Below are positions 1 to 9,123 of a stretch of 64,000 bases of DNA, in pieces (position 1 is the stretch's first letter; the number at the start of each line of letters is the position of its first letter). Source of the stretch: Niveispirillum irakense DSM 11586 (GTDB lineage: Bacteria > Pseudomonadota > Alphaproteobacteria > Azospirillales > Azospirillaceae); contig NZ_AUCG01000006.1 of the NCBI RefSeq assembly GCF_000429645.1, positions 1-64,000 on the forward strand, written 5' to 3'. A model generated the notes under the pieces. That model was not told the origin of the DNA, did no database searches, and saw nothing but the letters and a program-made list of their open reading frames with translations. Position numbers and translations under genes: made by a program.

Positions 1-533
1 CCTTCTCTCAATCGATTCACTTGTCCAAGAACCCGGCCCAAAAGCCGATAATCCATCGCCCCGATCTCCATCAGAAGACCGAAACCGGCACCCACAAAAG
101 CAGGAGGATCTCGCCGTTGCAATCCCCATCCAGCGCATAACCGCCAAACTCAGAGACTGCGAAACCATCGCCCGGCAGCTTGTCGCCGCCGCGTCGGTGG
201 AGCGCTTTCTAGCCAACCCCAACCAACCAGTCAACCAGTTTTTTTCATCCGTCCGCTTTTTTATTCAGCAGCAACCAAACCGCCAAACCCAAGCAAACCA
301 AAACCCGGCCAACCATCCCGCCAAATCACCAGCACCCAGACCCAAATCCAGACACCAGCAACCCGACAGGGGCAATAGTCAATTCCACTTGTCCGAAGAG
401 CAAAACCCTTCAAAGAACCAACCGCGGAACAGCATCTCAACGAGGCCAATCGTTCGCGGGGAGGTGTTTATAGCGCTCGTCGGGCGATCACGCAACATAA
501 ATTTACGCCAACTGCCACAGAAGTGAAATGCAC
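1..533. other. Left-edge region without a recognised gene
   Basis: One plus-strand frame is open from the window edge to a stop at 526. Its translation is low-complexity, rich in Gln, Asn, Pro and Arg, with an internal ATG at 200-202 and no domain I recognise. The plus strand here is markedly A/C-rich, which can give long open frames by composition alone. The frame could be the 3' end of a gene that starts off the window, or a decayed remnant. No transposase motif, RNA gene or clear terminator was seen. Confidence 0.3.
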
Positions 534-1160
534 TTACTCCAGGCAGCGGTGAGGAGCAGTGAGTGTCACCAGATCAGCAAGGGAAACCGCTGTCTCTGTC
601 CGCAGGTCGCCAGCCTTCGCCATTAGGAACAGTGAGGCTGATGACGTTTCGAGCGTCTTGCGCAACCACCAAGCCTGATCAGCCTGATACTTCCTTGTAG
701 ACAGTTTGGCTGTGTAGTTTCCGGGGAACTGTGTCGCCAAAGTGTCGATAAATTCGGCGGACCGCGTGCCCACAGGGGCTATAAATTCCCCATCAATATC
801 CGGCACGATATATAATTCGATATGGATGGCAATGTAATGACCATCTGGCTGGCGCTTCAGCCAAAGCAGGATGTGCTGGATGTCCGAATTTAGCCAGGTG
901 TGCATCTCGTGCACAACGGTAAAGGATGGCTCGGGCATCTCCCCCAGGAGCTTCTTTTCGATTATAAAATTTAATCGCCAAGGCCAGTTCCAGTTAGCAA
1001 GGGGATCGTCGGCGTCCTCCGGTGGCAACGGGTTTGGGTCTTGGGTGAGCAGCTTGGCAACAACAGCTGCATCAAAACAGGTAGGTTTCCCTGAATCGGC
1101 AGCGATCGAGGGGGACGATAACAAAAACAGGAAAAAAAGAAAAAGGATGGCGCGGATCAT
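534..1160 (-). CDS. Secreted hypothetical protein
   Basis: A 208-residue protein starting at an ATG with a GGA-rich site about 7 bases upstream. Residues 1-21 are a clear Sec signal peptide: MIR, then a run of Leu/Phe, then SPSIAA, with likely cleavage after IAA. The mature part is acidic in its first third (DPNPLPPEDADD), contains an NWNWPW aromatic patch near residue 57, and has two cysteines (C27 and C206) that could form a disulfide. I recognise no family. The gene lies just downstream of fumarase on the same strand, with a gap of about 56 bases, so read-through is possible. It is probably a periplasmic or exported protein of unknown role. Confidence 0.6.
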   Translation of the reverse strand: MIRAILFLFFLFLLSSPSIAADSGKPTCFDAAVVAKLLTQDPNPLPPEDADDPLANWNWPWRLNFIIEKKLLGEMPEPSFTVVHEMHTWLNSDIQHILLWLKRQPDGHYIAIHIELYIVPDIDGEFIAPVGTRSAEFIDTLATQFPGNYTAKLSTRKYQADQAWWLRKTLETSSASLFLMAKAGDLRTETAVSLADLVTLTAPHRCLE

Positions 1161-1216
1161 TCGGCCATCCTAATTCCAATTTAATCCAAACAGTAGGGAA
1201 ATGTACCTCAGCGAAC

Positions 1217-2839
1217 TTACTTCGTCGCTTCGAAGAAATCGTTGCCCTTGTCATCGGTGATGATGAAGGCGGGGAAATCCTCCACCTCAATGCGCCAGAT
1301 GGCTTCCATCCCCAGTTCGGGGAAGGCAATGCACTCGACCTTCTTGATACAATCCTGGGCGAGACGGGCGGCAGCACCACCGATGGAGCCCAGATAGAAG
1401 CCACCATGCTTCTGGCAGGCATTTTTCACCGCCAGCGAGCGGTTGCCCTTGGCCAGCATGACGAAGGAGCCACCGGCTTCCTGGAACTGATCGACGAAGC
1501 TGTCCATACGGCCAGCGGTTGTCGGGCCGAAGGAGCCCGAGGCAAAGCCCTCCGGCGTCTTGGCCGGACCGGCATAATAGATCGGGTGGTTCTTGAAATA
1601 ATCCGGCAACGGCTGCCCGGCGTCCAGGGCGGCACGTAGCTTGGCATGGGCGCTGTCGCGCGCCACGATCAGCGGGCCGGTCAGCGAGACGCGGGTGCGG
1701 ATCGGGTACTGGGTCAGAGTGGCCCGGATCTCCGCCATCGGCTTGGTCAGATCGATCTTCACCACCTCGTCAGAGAGGGACGCGGCATCCACGTCCGGCA
1801 GGAAGCGGGCGGGATCTGTCTCAAGCTGTTCCAGATAGATGCCGTCCTTGGTGATCTTGCCCAAGGCCTGACGGTCGGCCGAACAGGAAACGCCAATGCC
1901 GATCGGCAGCGAGGCACCATGGCGCGGCAGGCGGATCACCCGGACATCATGGCAGAAATATTTGCCGCCGAACTGCGCGCCAATGCCCAGCTTCTGGGAG
2001 GCGGCAAACAAAGCCTCTTCCATCTCCAGATCACGATAAGCGTGACCGCTTTCCGAGCCTTGCGTCGGCAGGCCATCATAATAGCGGGCCGAAGCCAGCT
2101 TCACCGTCTTCAGGTTCAGTTCCGCCGAAAGGCCGCCGATCACCACCGACAGATGGTAGGGCGGGCAGGCCGAAGTGCCCAGCGAGGCCATCTTCTCTTC
2201 AATGAAGGGGATCAGCCGATCGGGCGCCAGTACGGACGGCGTGGCCTGGAACAGGAAGGTCTTATTGGCGGAACCGCCACCCTTGGCCATGAAGAAGAAC
2301 TTATAGGCATCTTCCCCCTCGGCATAGATCTCGATCTGGCCGGGCAGGTTGGTGCGGGTGTTCTTCTCCTCATACATGGAGAGCGGGGCCACCTGGCTGT
2401 AGCGCAGGTTCCGCTTCAGATACGCATCGCGGATACCATCGGCCAGTGCCAGATCGTCGGCACCCTTGGTCCAGACGCGGCGGCCCTTTTTGCCCATGAC
2501 GATGGCCGTACCGGTATCCTGGCACATGGGCAGCACGCCACCGGCAGCGATGGAGGCGTTCTTCAGCAGGTCCAGGGCCACGAAACGATCGTTGGCCGAC
2601 GCCTCACTATCGTCCAGGATCTTGGCCAGCTGGGCCAGATGGCCGGGGCGCAGCAGATGGTTGATGTCGATGAAGGCCTGTTCGGCCAACAGGCGCAGCC
2701 CCTCCGGCTCCACCTTGAGGATGCTCTCGCCCTCGAACTCACTGACCGAGACATAATCGGACGTCAGCTTGCGATAGGGGGTCTTGTCCTCGCCAAGCGG
2801 GAACAGGCTGAAGCTCTGGGGCGAAAGATCATCAGGCAT
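1217..2839 (-). CDS. fumA: Class I fumarate hydratase (FumA type)
   Basis: A 540-residue iron-sulfur fumarase that reversibly hydrates fumarate to L-malate in the TCA cycle (cytoplasmic). The N-terminal (about 50-330) and C-terminal (about 335-540) fumerase domains are both present. Cysteines at 106 (LPMCQDTG), 225 (TSACPPYH) and 319 (GVSCSAD) fall within one residue of the three [4Fe-4S] ligands of E. coli FumA (105, 224, 318). Length is normal for the family (about 548). The conserved C-terminal [12 protein letters not shown] segment is intact. It is probably transcribed alone or with the secreted gene downstream. This class is oxygen- and superoxide-labile; whether a class II FumC exists elsewhere cannot be seen. 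Confidence 0.95.
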   Translation of the reverse strand: MPDDLSPQSFSLFPLGEDKTPYRKLTSDYVSVSEFEGESILKVEPEGLRLLAEQAFIDINHLLRPGHLAQLAKILDDSEASANDRFVALDLLKNASIAAGGVLPMCQDTGTAIVMGKKGRRVWTKGADDLALADGIRDAYLKRNLRYSQVAPLSMYEEKNTRTNLPGQIEIYAEGEDAYKFFFMAKGGGSANKTFLFQATPSVLAPDRLIPFIEEKMASLGTSACPPYHLSVVIGGLSAELNLKTVKLASARYYDGLPTQGSESGHAYRDLEMEEALFAASQKLGIGAQFGGKYFCHDVRVIRLPRHGASLPIGIGVSCSADRQALGKITKDGIYLEQLETDPARFLPDVDAASLSDEVVKIDLTKPMAEIRATLTQYPIRTRVSLTGPLIVARDSAHAKLRAALDAGQPLPDYFKNHPIYYAGPAKTPEGFASGSFGPTTAGRMDSFVDQFQEAGGSFVMLAKGNRSLAVKNACQKHGGFYLGSIGGAAARLAQDCIKKVECIAFPELGMEAIWRIEVEDFPAFIITDDKGNDFFEATK

Positions 2840-2995
2840 GGGTCGCTCTTACATCCGGGGCTTTCGGGGGTGGCGGGCCGGGCCGCCAGCAATGGGCATG
2901 ACATAGCGCGTCGGCAGGATGACTGCCAGCCCGGCGATGGTCGCAGAGCCCACGGGATGGATGGGCTGCCCCTCCCCTTCCCGCGGGCAGCCGCA

Positions 2996-3346
2996 TCAGC
3001 CCTGGGCAGCGATACAGACAATCTCCACCAGATAGCCGGGGGTCGCCAGCCGGGCTTCAACCGTGGCGCGGGCCGGAGGATTGGACTGGTCCACCCAGGC
3101 GTCCCAGACTTCGTTCATGGCGGCGAAGTTGCCAATGCTGGAGAGGTAAATGGTGGTGGAAAGGATCTTGGACTTGTCGCTGCCAGCTTCCGCCAGCAGT
3201 GCGTCGATCTGGGCCAGAACCTGGGCCGTCTGCCCCTTGATATCGGCATTGTTATCGGTGGCGACCTGGCCGGCCAGATAGACGGTGCCGTTATGGATGG
3301 CGGCTTCGCTCATACGGCGACCGGGCTGAAGACGGACAATGCTCAC
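2996..3346 (-). CDS. RidA/YjgF family protein
   Basis: A 116-residue Rid family protein. Members hydrolyse reactive 2-aminoacrylate and related enamine/imine intermediates released by PLP enzymes. I chose the GTG start at 3346-3344 because AGGAGA sits about 5 bases upstream; a start 10 codons further up lacks a comparable site. The chain shows the family pattern NGTVYLAGQVA (about 18-28), GQTAQVLAQIDALLAEAG and the RATVEARLA substrate-pocket stretch near residues 93-101, with Arg in the RATVE motif retained. The C-terminus VEIVCIAA lacks a typical RidA ending, so this may be one of the Rid2-7 subfamilies. It shares the strand of fumA, 156 bases upstream, and may be cotranscribed. Confidence 0.85.
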   Translation of the reverse strand: MSIVRLQPGRRMSEAAIHNGTVYLAGQVATDNNADIKGQTAQVLAQIDALLAEAGSDKSKILSTTIYLSSIGNFAAMNEVWDAWVDQSNPPARATVEARLATPGYLVEIVCIAAQG

Positions 3347-3516
3347 CGATGCTCTCCTCAGATAATGGCGCCGCAACCGGAATGATAAGGCGGCGCTTCT
3401 GCCATAAGGCGCTACAGCGCAGGCGGCAAGCCCGCTTACCGCCGGAAACAGGGATAGCAGACATGCGGCTTGCTGGCTGAAATTACGAAATGAACGACAG
3501 ACTTGAATAAAAATTA

Positions 3517-3542
3517 CGCCCCGGCACGGGAATGCCGGGGCG
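3517..3542 (-). terminator. Rho-independent terminator after the RND efflux genes
   Basis: A perfect 10-bp stem (CGCCCCGGCA pairing with TGCCGGGGCG) with a 6-base loop. On the minus strand it is followed by TAATTTTTATT, so it fits termination of the RND operon whose last codon is at 3599. No gene converges from the other side. Confidence 0.8.
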
Positions 3543-3598
3543 TTCTGGAAGAAAGTGACTGATTTGCGCTTCTAAGACAGGGAGAGAACTCCCCGTCC

Positions 3599-6500
3599 TT
3601 ATTCACCATCCAGCGGCTGCGGGCGCAGCGGTGCCGGCTCTTCCTTCGGGGTCAGCATCCGGCCCAGCTTGGGGGAGAGCCAGTGCTGGAGATCATCCAT
3701 CACGGTGAACATGGTCGGCACAAACACCAGCGACAACAGGGTCGAGGTGATAAGGCCACCGATCACGGCCACCGCCATGGGCTGACGGAATTCCGTATCC
3801 GCCCCCCAGCCCATGGCGATGGGGAACATGCCCGCCGCCATGGCAATCGTGGTCATGACAATGGGTCGGGCACGTTTGGCGCCAGCATCACGCAAGGCTT
3901 CCGCCCGGCTCATCCCATGGTCGCGGATGGCGACGATGGCATATTCAACCAGCAGGATGGAGTTCTTGGTGACGATGCCCATGAGCATCAGGATCCCGAT
4001 CAGGGCCGGCAGCGACAAAGACATCTGCCCGATCAGCAACCCGGCCACCGCCCCGCCCAACGACAGGGGCAGCGCCGTCATGATGGTGAGCGGCTGATAG
4101 AAATTGTGGAACAGCAGGATCAGCACGGCGATGATCAGCAGGAAGCCGGTTCCCAAAGCCACGGCAAAGCCCAGGAACAGGATTTCCATCTGCTCCGACC
4201 CACCATAAGCGGGCTTGGAGACGCCAGCCGGCATATGGGCCATGGATGGCAGGGCATTGATCGCCTTCATTGCCTCTCCCAGTTCCGCCCCGTTCAGGTC
4301 GGCCTGGATTGATACGCGGCGGGCACGATCAAACCGGTCGATCTGTACCGGGCCGGACCCCATATCCAGTTCTGCCACCGCATTCAGCGGAACGGTTGCA
4401 CCGTTATTGGCCCGCACCCGCAGATTGGCGATGACACCCAGGTCGCTGCGCGCCGCCTTATCCAACTGCACCCGGATCGGCACCAGACGGTCACCCAGGT
4501 TGAACTTGGCAGAGTTGGTGTCGATCTCACCCAAAGTGGCAACCTTGGCCACCTGCCCCAGGGCATAAACCGAGACACCCTGTTCCGCCGCCCGGTCGAA
4601 GAACGGCTTGATCTGGATTTCCGGCCGCTGCAACGGTGCGGTGGAGGTGACATTCTTCAGGATGGACAGTCCCTTCATCTCGGCCAGAACCTTGGCCGCA
4701 TGCTCGTCCAGCAGCTCGCCATTCTCGCTGGTCAGCATGATGGAGACGTCGCGATTGCCAAAGCCACCCGTGGAGTTGAAGCTGAACCGGGCGCCCGGAA
4801 TACGCTGCAATTCCGCCAGCACGCGATTTTCAAAATCCTTCTGGTGAACCCGCTCAGACCGGGGCTTCAACAACACGGTGATGGCACCCCTGCGGACCTG
4901 ACCGCCGCGACCGGCACGTTCCCATGTTGCCTCCACCTCGGGCTGTGCGCGCAGGATATTGGCGGCGCGCTGGGTGGTGCCATCCATCTGTTCCAGCGTC
5001 ACGCCGGGCGCCATTTCGACCTGCAGGTTGGAGAAACCGATATCCTGCGAGGGTACGAAGCCGGTCGGCAGCAGCGTCGATGCGAAGACCGAAAGGATGA
5101 AGAAGGCAGAGCCGGCCAGGATCGTCTTCCAGCGATGCAGCATGCACCAGTCCAGCAGCCCCAGATAGCGCTGCACCCAGGCGGGCGAGTCATCATGGTC
5201 AGGCTGGGCGGGCTTCAGCAGATAGGCTGCCATCAATGGCGTAAGAAGGCGGGCCACCAGCAGAGAGAACAGCACCGCAACGGCAACCGTGATGCCGAAG
5301 GACTTGAAATATTGTCCCGCAATACCGGGCATGAAGGAGACGGGCACGAACACCACAACGATGGTCATGGTGGTGGCAACCACCGCCAGCCCGATCTCGT
5401 CCGCCGCCTCCAGCGCTGCCGCATAGGGGCGTTTGCCCTGTCGGATATGGCGGACGATATTCTCAATCTCCACGATCGCGTCGTCGACGAGGATACCCAC
5501 CACCAGGGCCAGCGCCAGCATGGTCACGCCATTCAGGGTGAAGCCGAGCAGGTGCATCGCCAGGAAGGTTGGGATGGTCGAAAGCGGCATCGCCAGAGCG
5601 GAAATCAACGTCGCCCGCATGTCGCGCAGGAACCACCAGACGACACCGACCGCCAGAAGGGCACCGATCACCAGCGCCTCAATCGACGCGATATAGCTGT
5701 CGATGGTGAATTTGACGTTGGAGATGATCAACTGGAACTGAAGGTCGGGATAGTCCTTGCGGAGTTGTTCGACCGTTTCCAGCACACCTTCATAGACGGT
5801 GACTTCGCTGGAATTCGGCGCCCGGCTGATGGCGAAGCCGACAGCCGGCGTTCCGTTCAGACGGGAAACAGCCCGGAGTTCAGAAGTGCCGTCCACGACA
5901 TCGGCAATATCGGAGAGGCGGACCTTCGTGCCATTGGGAGTGGAAATCTCGATGGCACGCAACTCATCCACACTGCGCGCGCGACCCAGGGTGCGGATCG
6001 ACTGTTCCGCCGTGCCCAGTTCCCCACGCCCGCCCGGCATATCGACATTCAGGGCCTGGAGCTGCTGGTTCACCTCACCCGCCGTCACACCCAGCGCCAT
6101 CATACGGGCAGGATCGAGATTGACGCGGATTTCGCGGCTGAGACCGCCCAGACGCTCCACCTCGCCCACGCCGCCAACACGCTTCAGCGACCGGGCAATC
6201 TCACTGTCAATCAGCCAGGAAATCTGCTCGACCGAGCGGTAAGAAGAAGTGACGGTGTAATAAAGGATGGCATCGCCCGTCACATCCAGCCGCTGAACCT
6301 GCGGTTCATAAATATCCTGCGGCAGATCGGAGCGGATACGGCTGACGGCATCGCGCACATCATTGACGGCGCGGTCCGTGTTGTAGCCGATCTTGAATTC
6401 GATCGTGGTGTTGGAATTGCCATCCGTCACCGTCGAATTGACGTGATCGATACCGGTGACGTTGGCCACCGCATCCTCGATCTTTTTCGTCACCTCCTGT

Positions 6501-6688
6501 TCCAGTTCCGACGGCGCGGCACCGGGACGGCTGACATTGACATTCACCACCGGGAAGTCGATGTCCGGATTGTTGGTGATGTCCATCGTCAGGAACGAGA
6601 CGAGGCCGGCCAGAGTCAGGATGATGAACAAGACGATGGGCGGAACGGGATGGCGGATGGCGACCGCCGAGATATTGCCGCTGCTCAT
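3599..6688 (-). CDS. RND (HAE1/AcrB-type) efflux permease
   Basis: A 1029-residue inner-membrane RND pump subunit that uses the proton gradient to expel hydrophobic or amphiphilic drugs through a tripartite complex. The hydrophobic TM1 (about 10-30) and the two large periplasmic loops are present. The TM4 proton-relay pair is in VGILVDDAIVEIENI (about residues 395-410), and the TM10 lysine is in GIVTKNSILLVEY. Both support an active transporter of the HAE1 group rather than a metal (HME) pump. The gene follows its adaptor by about 30 bases on the same strand, forming a two-gene operon without an outer-membrane TolC-type gene, which must be supplied from elsewhere. A terminator follows. Confidence 0.93.
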   Translation of the reverse strand: MSSGNISAVAIRHPVPPIVLFIILTLAGLVSFLTMDITNNPDIDFPVVNVNVSRPGAAPSELEQEVTKKIEDAVANVTGIDHVNSTVTDGNSNTTIEFKIGYNTDRAVNDVRDAVSRIRSDLPQDIYEPQVQRLDVTGDAILYYTVTSSYRSVEQISWLIDSEIARSLKRVGGVGEVERLGGLSREIRVNLDPARMMALGVTAGEVNQQLQALNVDMPGGRGELGTAEQSIRTLGRARSVDELRAIEISTPNGTKVRLSDIADVVDGTSELRAVSRLNGTPAVGFAISRAPNSSEVTVYEGVLETVEQLRKDYPDLQFQLIISNVKFTIDSYIASIEALVIGALLAVGVVWWFLRDMRATLISALAMPLSTIPTFLAMHLLGFTLNGVTMLALALVVGILVDDAIVEIENIVRHIRQGKRPYAAALEAADEIGLAVVATTMTIVVVFVPVSFMPGIAGQYFKSFGITVAVAVLFSLLVARLLTPLMAAYLLKPAQPDHDDSPAWVQRYLGLLDWCMLHRWKTILAGSAFFILSVFASTLLPTGFVPSQDIGFSNLQVEMAPGVTLEQMDGTTQRAANILRAQPEVEATWERAGRGGQVRRGAITVLLKPRSERVHQKDFENRVLAELQRIPGARFSFNSTGGFGNRDVSIMLTSENGELLDEHAAKVLAEMKGLSILKNVTSTAPLQRPEIQIKPFFDRAAEQGVSVYALGQVAKVATLGEIDTNSAKFNLGDRLVPIRVQLDKAARSDLGVIANLRVRANNGATVPLNAVAELDMGSGPVQIDRFDRARRVSIQADLNGAELGEAMKAINALPSMAHMPAGVSKPAYGGSEQMEILFLGFAVALGTGFLLIIAVLILLFHNFYQPLTIMTALPLSLGGAVAGLLIGQMSLSLPALIGILMLMGIVTKNSILLVEYAIVAIRDHGMSRAEALRDAGAKRARPIVMTTIAMAAGMFPIAMGWGADTEFRQPMAVAVIGGLITSTLLSLVFVPTMFTVMDDLQHWLSPKLGRMLTPKEEPAPLRPQPLDGE

Positions 6689-6719
6689 GATACGGATGCC
6701 TCTCGATCAGGTCGGATCA

Positions 6720-7982
6720 TTATTGCGGCGGCAGGGGGCGGACATCGCCACCCACCACACCATCGGAAATGGTCACCTTCTCGCCCTCCCGCAGATAGGG
6801 GGCGCCCGTGAGAACCACTGATTCCCCGGCCGTCACACCGGACAGGATCGCAACCTTGCCATTGGCACGGCTGCCGGTGCGGATTTCCCGAACATGGACA
6901 ACATGATGACCATTCTCGTCTGCCGCCTTATCAGCGACGACCAGCAGGGACTTGGCATCACGGTAAACAATGGCGGCTTCCGGCACCACCGGGGCCGATA
7001 CGGTACCAACGCGGGCGATACCGGAAACGAACATGCCGGGGCGCAATTGTGGCGAAGCCGGCAGGGCGATCTTCACCTGACCGATACGCGAGCGGACATC
7101 AACAACCGGAGAAACCAGCCGAACCGTCCCGACAAACGGGTTGCCATCCGCGTCCGTGGCATTCAACACAACCTCCTGGCCGGGCGCGAGGCTGGGCAGG
7201 TCCACTTCCGGCACCTCGGCAACCAGTTCCACCCGGTCATCACGGATGATGGTGAAAAGCTCCGTCCCACCAGCCGACATCACGGCGCCCAGACGGGCGT
7301 TGCGCTTGGCAACGGTGCCATCGGTGGGGCTGCGGATTTCCGTCTGTGCCAGTCGGACAGCGGCCTGGTCACGGGCCGCGATGGCGACACCGACGCGGGC
7401 CTTTGCCGTTGCCGCCGTGGAACGGCGGGCGTCCAGATCACGACCGGAAATGGCACCGGTACGGGACAGTTCCTCCGCGCGGCGGATATTGGCTTCAGCT
7501 TCCGTGGCGATGGCTTCGGCTTCGCGCAGCGACGCCTCCCGCGAGGCCAGTTCCGCTTTCAGGACGCTGTCATCAAAACGGGCAAGGACTTGGCCAGCCT
7601 TCACCTTATCCCCTTCATCGACCAGCACCTGGACGATGGCAAGCCCGCTGACCTGGGTTCCGATCGGCAGTTCATCCCACGCCGCGAGGGAGCCGGTAAC
7701 CATCAGGTTGCGGGCCACATTTTCGGGGGCCGCCGTTACACTGGTGACGGTCAGGATGTTCGATGTACTGCCCGATGGCGGCACCGCTGGTGTCGCCGGT
7801 TGCTGGCGGTTGAGAAAGAAATAGGTCGCCGCCGCGGCAGCCACAACCAGCACCGTCCCCAGAATCAGCCATTTGTTCCTGCCGCTCGGCCGCTTGGCCG
7901 CATGGCCCTGGGACATAGCCTGACGGGGAAATGACCCCATATCAGACGGGTTGGGACGGGAGGGAAGGGGCTGGACAGTCAT
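6720..7982 (-). CDS. RND efflux periplasmic adaptor (membrane fusion protein)
   Basis: About 420 residues; bridges the RND permease to an outer-membrane channel. A single membrane anchor (NKWLILGTVLVVAAAAATYFF, about 37-57) follows a Pro/Arg-rich cytoplasmic tail. A split lipoyl domain, a long alpha-helical hairpin rich in Ala/Glu/Arg (about 135-205) and the beta-barrel domain (VELVAEVPEVDLPSL...) follow in order. The start is uncertain: ATG at 7982 is used here, and a TTG two codons upstream (7988) is closer to the AGAGG site. The gene is first in the operon with the permease. The C-terminus ends in a proline/glycine tail (GGDVRPLPPQ). Confidence 0.9.
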   Translation of the reverse strand: MTVQPLPSRPNPSDMGSFPRQAMSQGHAAKRPSGRNKWLILGTVLVVAAAAATYFFLNRQQPATPAVPPSGSTSNILTVTSVTAAPENVARNLMVTGSLAAWDELPIGTQVSGLAIVQVLVDEGDKVKAGQVLARFDDSVLKAELASREASLREAEAIATEAEANIRRAEELSRTGAISGRDLDARRSTAATAKARVGVAIAARDQAAVRLAQTEIRSPTDGTVAKRNARLGAVMSAGGTELFTIIRDDRVELVAEVPEVDLPSLAPGQEVVLNATDADGNPFVGTVRLVSPVVDVRSRIGQVKIALPASPQLRPGMFVSGIARVGTVSAPVVPEAAIVYRDAKSLLVVADKAADENGHHVVHVREIRTGSRANGKVAILSGVTAGESVVLTGAPYLREGEKVTISDGVVGGDVRPLPPQ

Positions 7983-8148
7983 CTTCAACGTAACCTCTGG
8001 CCAACCGCGGCATCGGGCGCGGCATCCGGGCGAGGGAAATCATGCGCGGCCCTCCTGCTTGCCAGGATTACCCCGTCACTCCCCCCTTTTCTAGCCGGAC
8101 AATACATCTACACAGCGACCGCGTGAAGAATAGGATGGTTTCGCGGTT

Positions 8149-8163
8149 GTAACGTATCGTTAC
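8149..8163. promoter_or_regulatory. Candidate TetR-type operator upstream of the RND operon
   Basis: A perfect inverted repeat, GTAACG-TAT-CGTTAC, lies about 165 bases upstream of the adaptor start and just past the end of the AEC transporter gene. The size and position fit a repressor operator in the RND promoter region. No TetR gene is adjacent, so the regulator would be elsewhere. This is an inference from symmetry only. Confidence 0.35.
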
Positions 8164-8184
8164 CGGCACGATCGCTCTATTCAC

Positions 8185-9117
8185 TCACCGGAAATAGTCG
8201 ATGATGAAGCCCGTGGTAAAAGCCGAACAGACCGTGGTCAGCAAGGTCGCGCTGGCAACACGATTGGGGTGGGCATCATATCGCTGGGCGAAAAGAAACG
8301 CATTCAGCCCCGCCGGCAGCGATGCTGTGGTAACGGCAATAGCTAATTGCAGATCAGGCAGATTGAAAAGATACCGGGCAGATACAAAAACCATCGCCGG
8401 CAAGATCATCAGCTTGACCAGAACCATGAACAAGGTGCGCCCGACAAGGTCTGTCACCGCCACGCCGACAAGGCTGGCGCCCAACGCAAAAAGCGAGCAG
8501 GGAACAGCCGCCGCCCCCAGCATCGCGACCGCCTGATCCAGCGGCAGCGGCAGCCGCCCGCCCAGGGAACCGAAGGCAAGCCCGGACATATTGGCGATAA
8601 TGACCGGATTCTTCATCAAGGCCAGCAGCGTATTGCCGGCCACCCGCCACGGCCCGCCGCCCCCTGCCCTGCCGGCTTCCGCCACCACGGTGGTGACCCC
8701 GACCAGGAAAGCGGCATGGAAGGTCGCGATCAGCAACATCTGCTGCAGACCCGCCTGCCCATAGGCGGACAGGGTCAAGGGCACGCCGACCAGCACCATG
8801 TTGGAGAAATTGCCCCCCAGGGTCAGCGATGCAGCACCCGCTGCCTGCTCGCGATAATGGAAACGGGCATAGAGAAAAGTGGCCAGCGTCACCAGCGCCA
8901 GGGCGCTGTAATAGGCGGCCAGCAGAGCCATTTCATCCGCATGGGGCAGGCCGCGCGCCGCCATGGACCGGAACAGCAGCGCCGGCAGGGCCAGATAATA
9001 GATGAAATTGCCCAGCGTCTTGGACACGTCGGCGGGAAAAAGCGGCGGGCGACCGACGGCAAAGCCTAGCGCCACAAGACCGAAGACCGGCAGGATAATG
9101 GTAAGGATCGTATCCAC
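8185..9117 (-). CDS. AEC family transporter (auxin efflux carrier type)
   Basis: A 310-residue integral membrane protein with about ten hydrophobic segments arranged as two five-helix halves, as in the AEC/BASS-like fold. The opening ILPVFGLVALGFAVGR and the central PVIIANMSGLAFG match the family, in which bacterial members export or take up carboxylates such as malate or malonate. The start codon is GTG (9117-9115) with a GGGGG stretch 12 bases upstream. It lies 6 bases after the stop of the MFS gene on the same strand, so the two are probably cotranscribed. The substrate cannot be told from sequence. Confidence 0.85.
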   Translation of the reverse strand: MDTILTIILPVFGLVALGFAVGRPPLFPADVSKTLGNFIYYLALPALLFRSMAARGLPHADEMALLAAYYSALALVTLATFLYARFHYREQAAGAASLTLGGNFSNMVLVGVPLTLSAYGQAGLQQMLLIATFHAAFLVGVTTVVAEAGRAGGGGPWRVAGNTLLALMKNPVIIANMSGLAFGSLGGRLPLPLDQAVAMLGAAAVPCSLFALGASLVGVAVTDLVGRTLFMVLVKLMILPAMVFVSARYLFNLPDLQLAIAVTTASLPAGLNAFLFAQRYDAHPNRVASATLLTTVCSAFTTGFIIDYFR

Positions 9118-9123
9118 GCCCGG

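Noticed and set aside
1646-3385. 579-codon plus-strand open frame opposite fumA and ridA
   Set aside because: It is antisense to two clearly recognised genes, has no domain and a repetitive His/Gly/Arg composition; it arises from codon bias in GC-rich DNA.
4700-6811. 703-codon plus-strand open frame opposite the RND permease
   Set aside because: Shadow of the permease gene: composition dominated by His, Arg, Gln and Gly, and no homology pattern.
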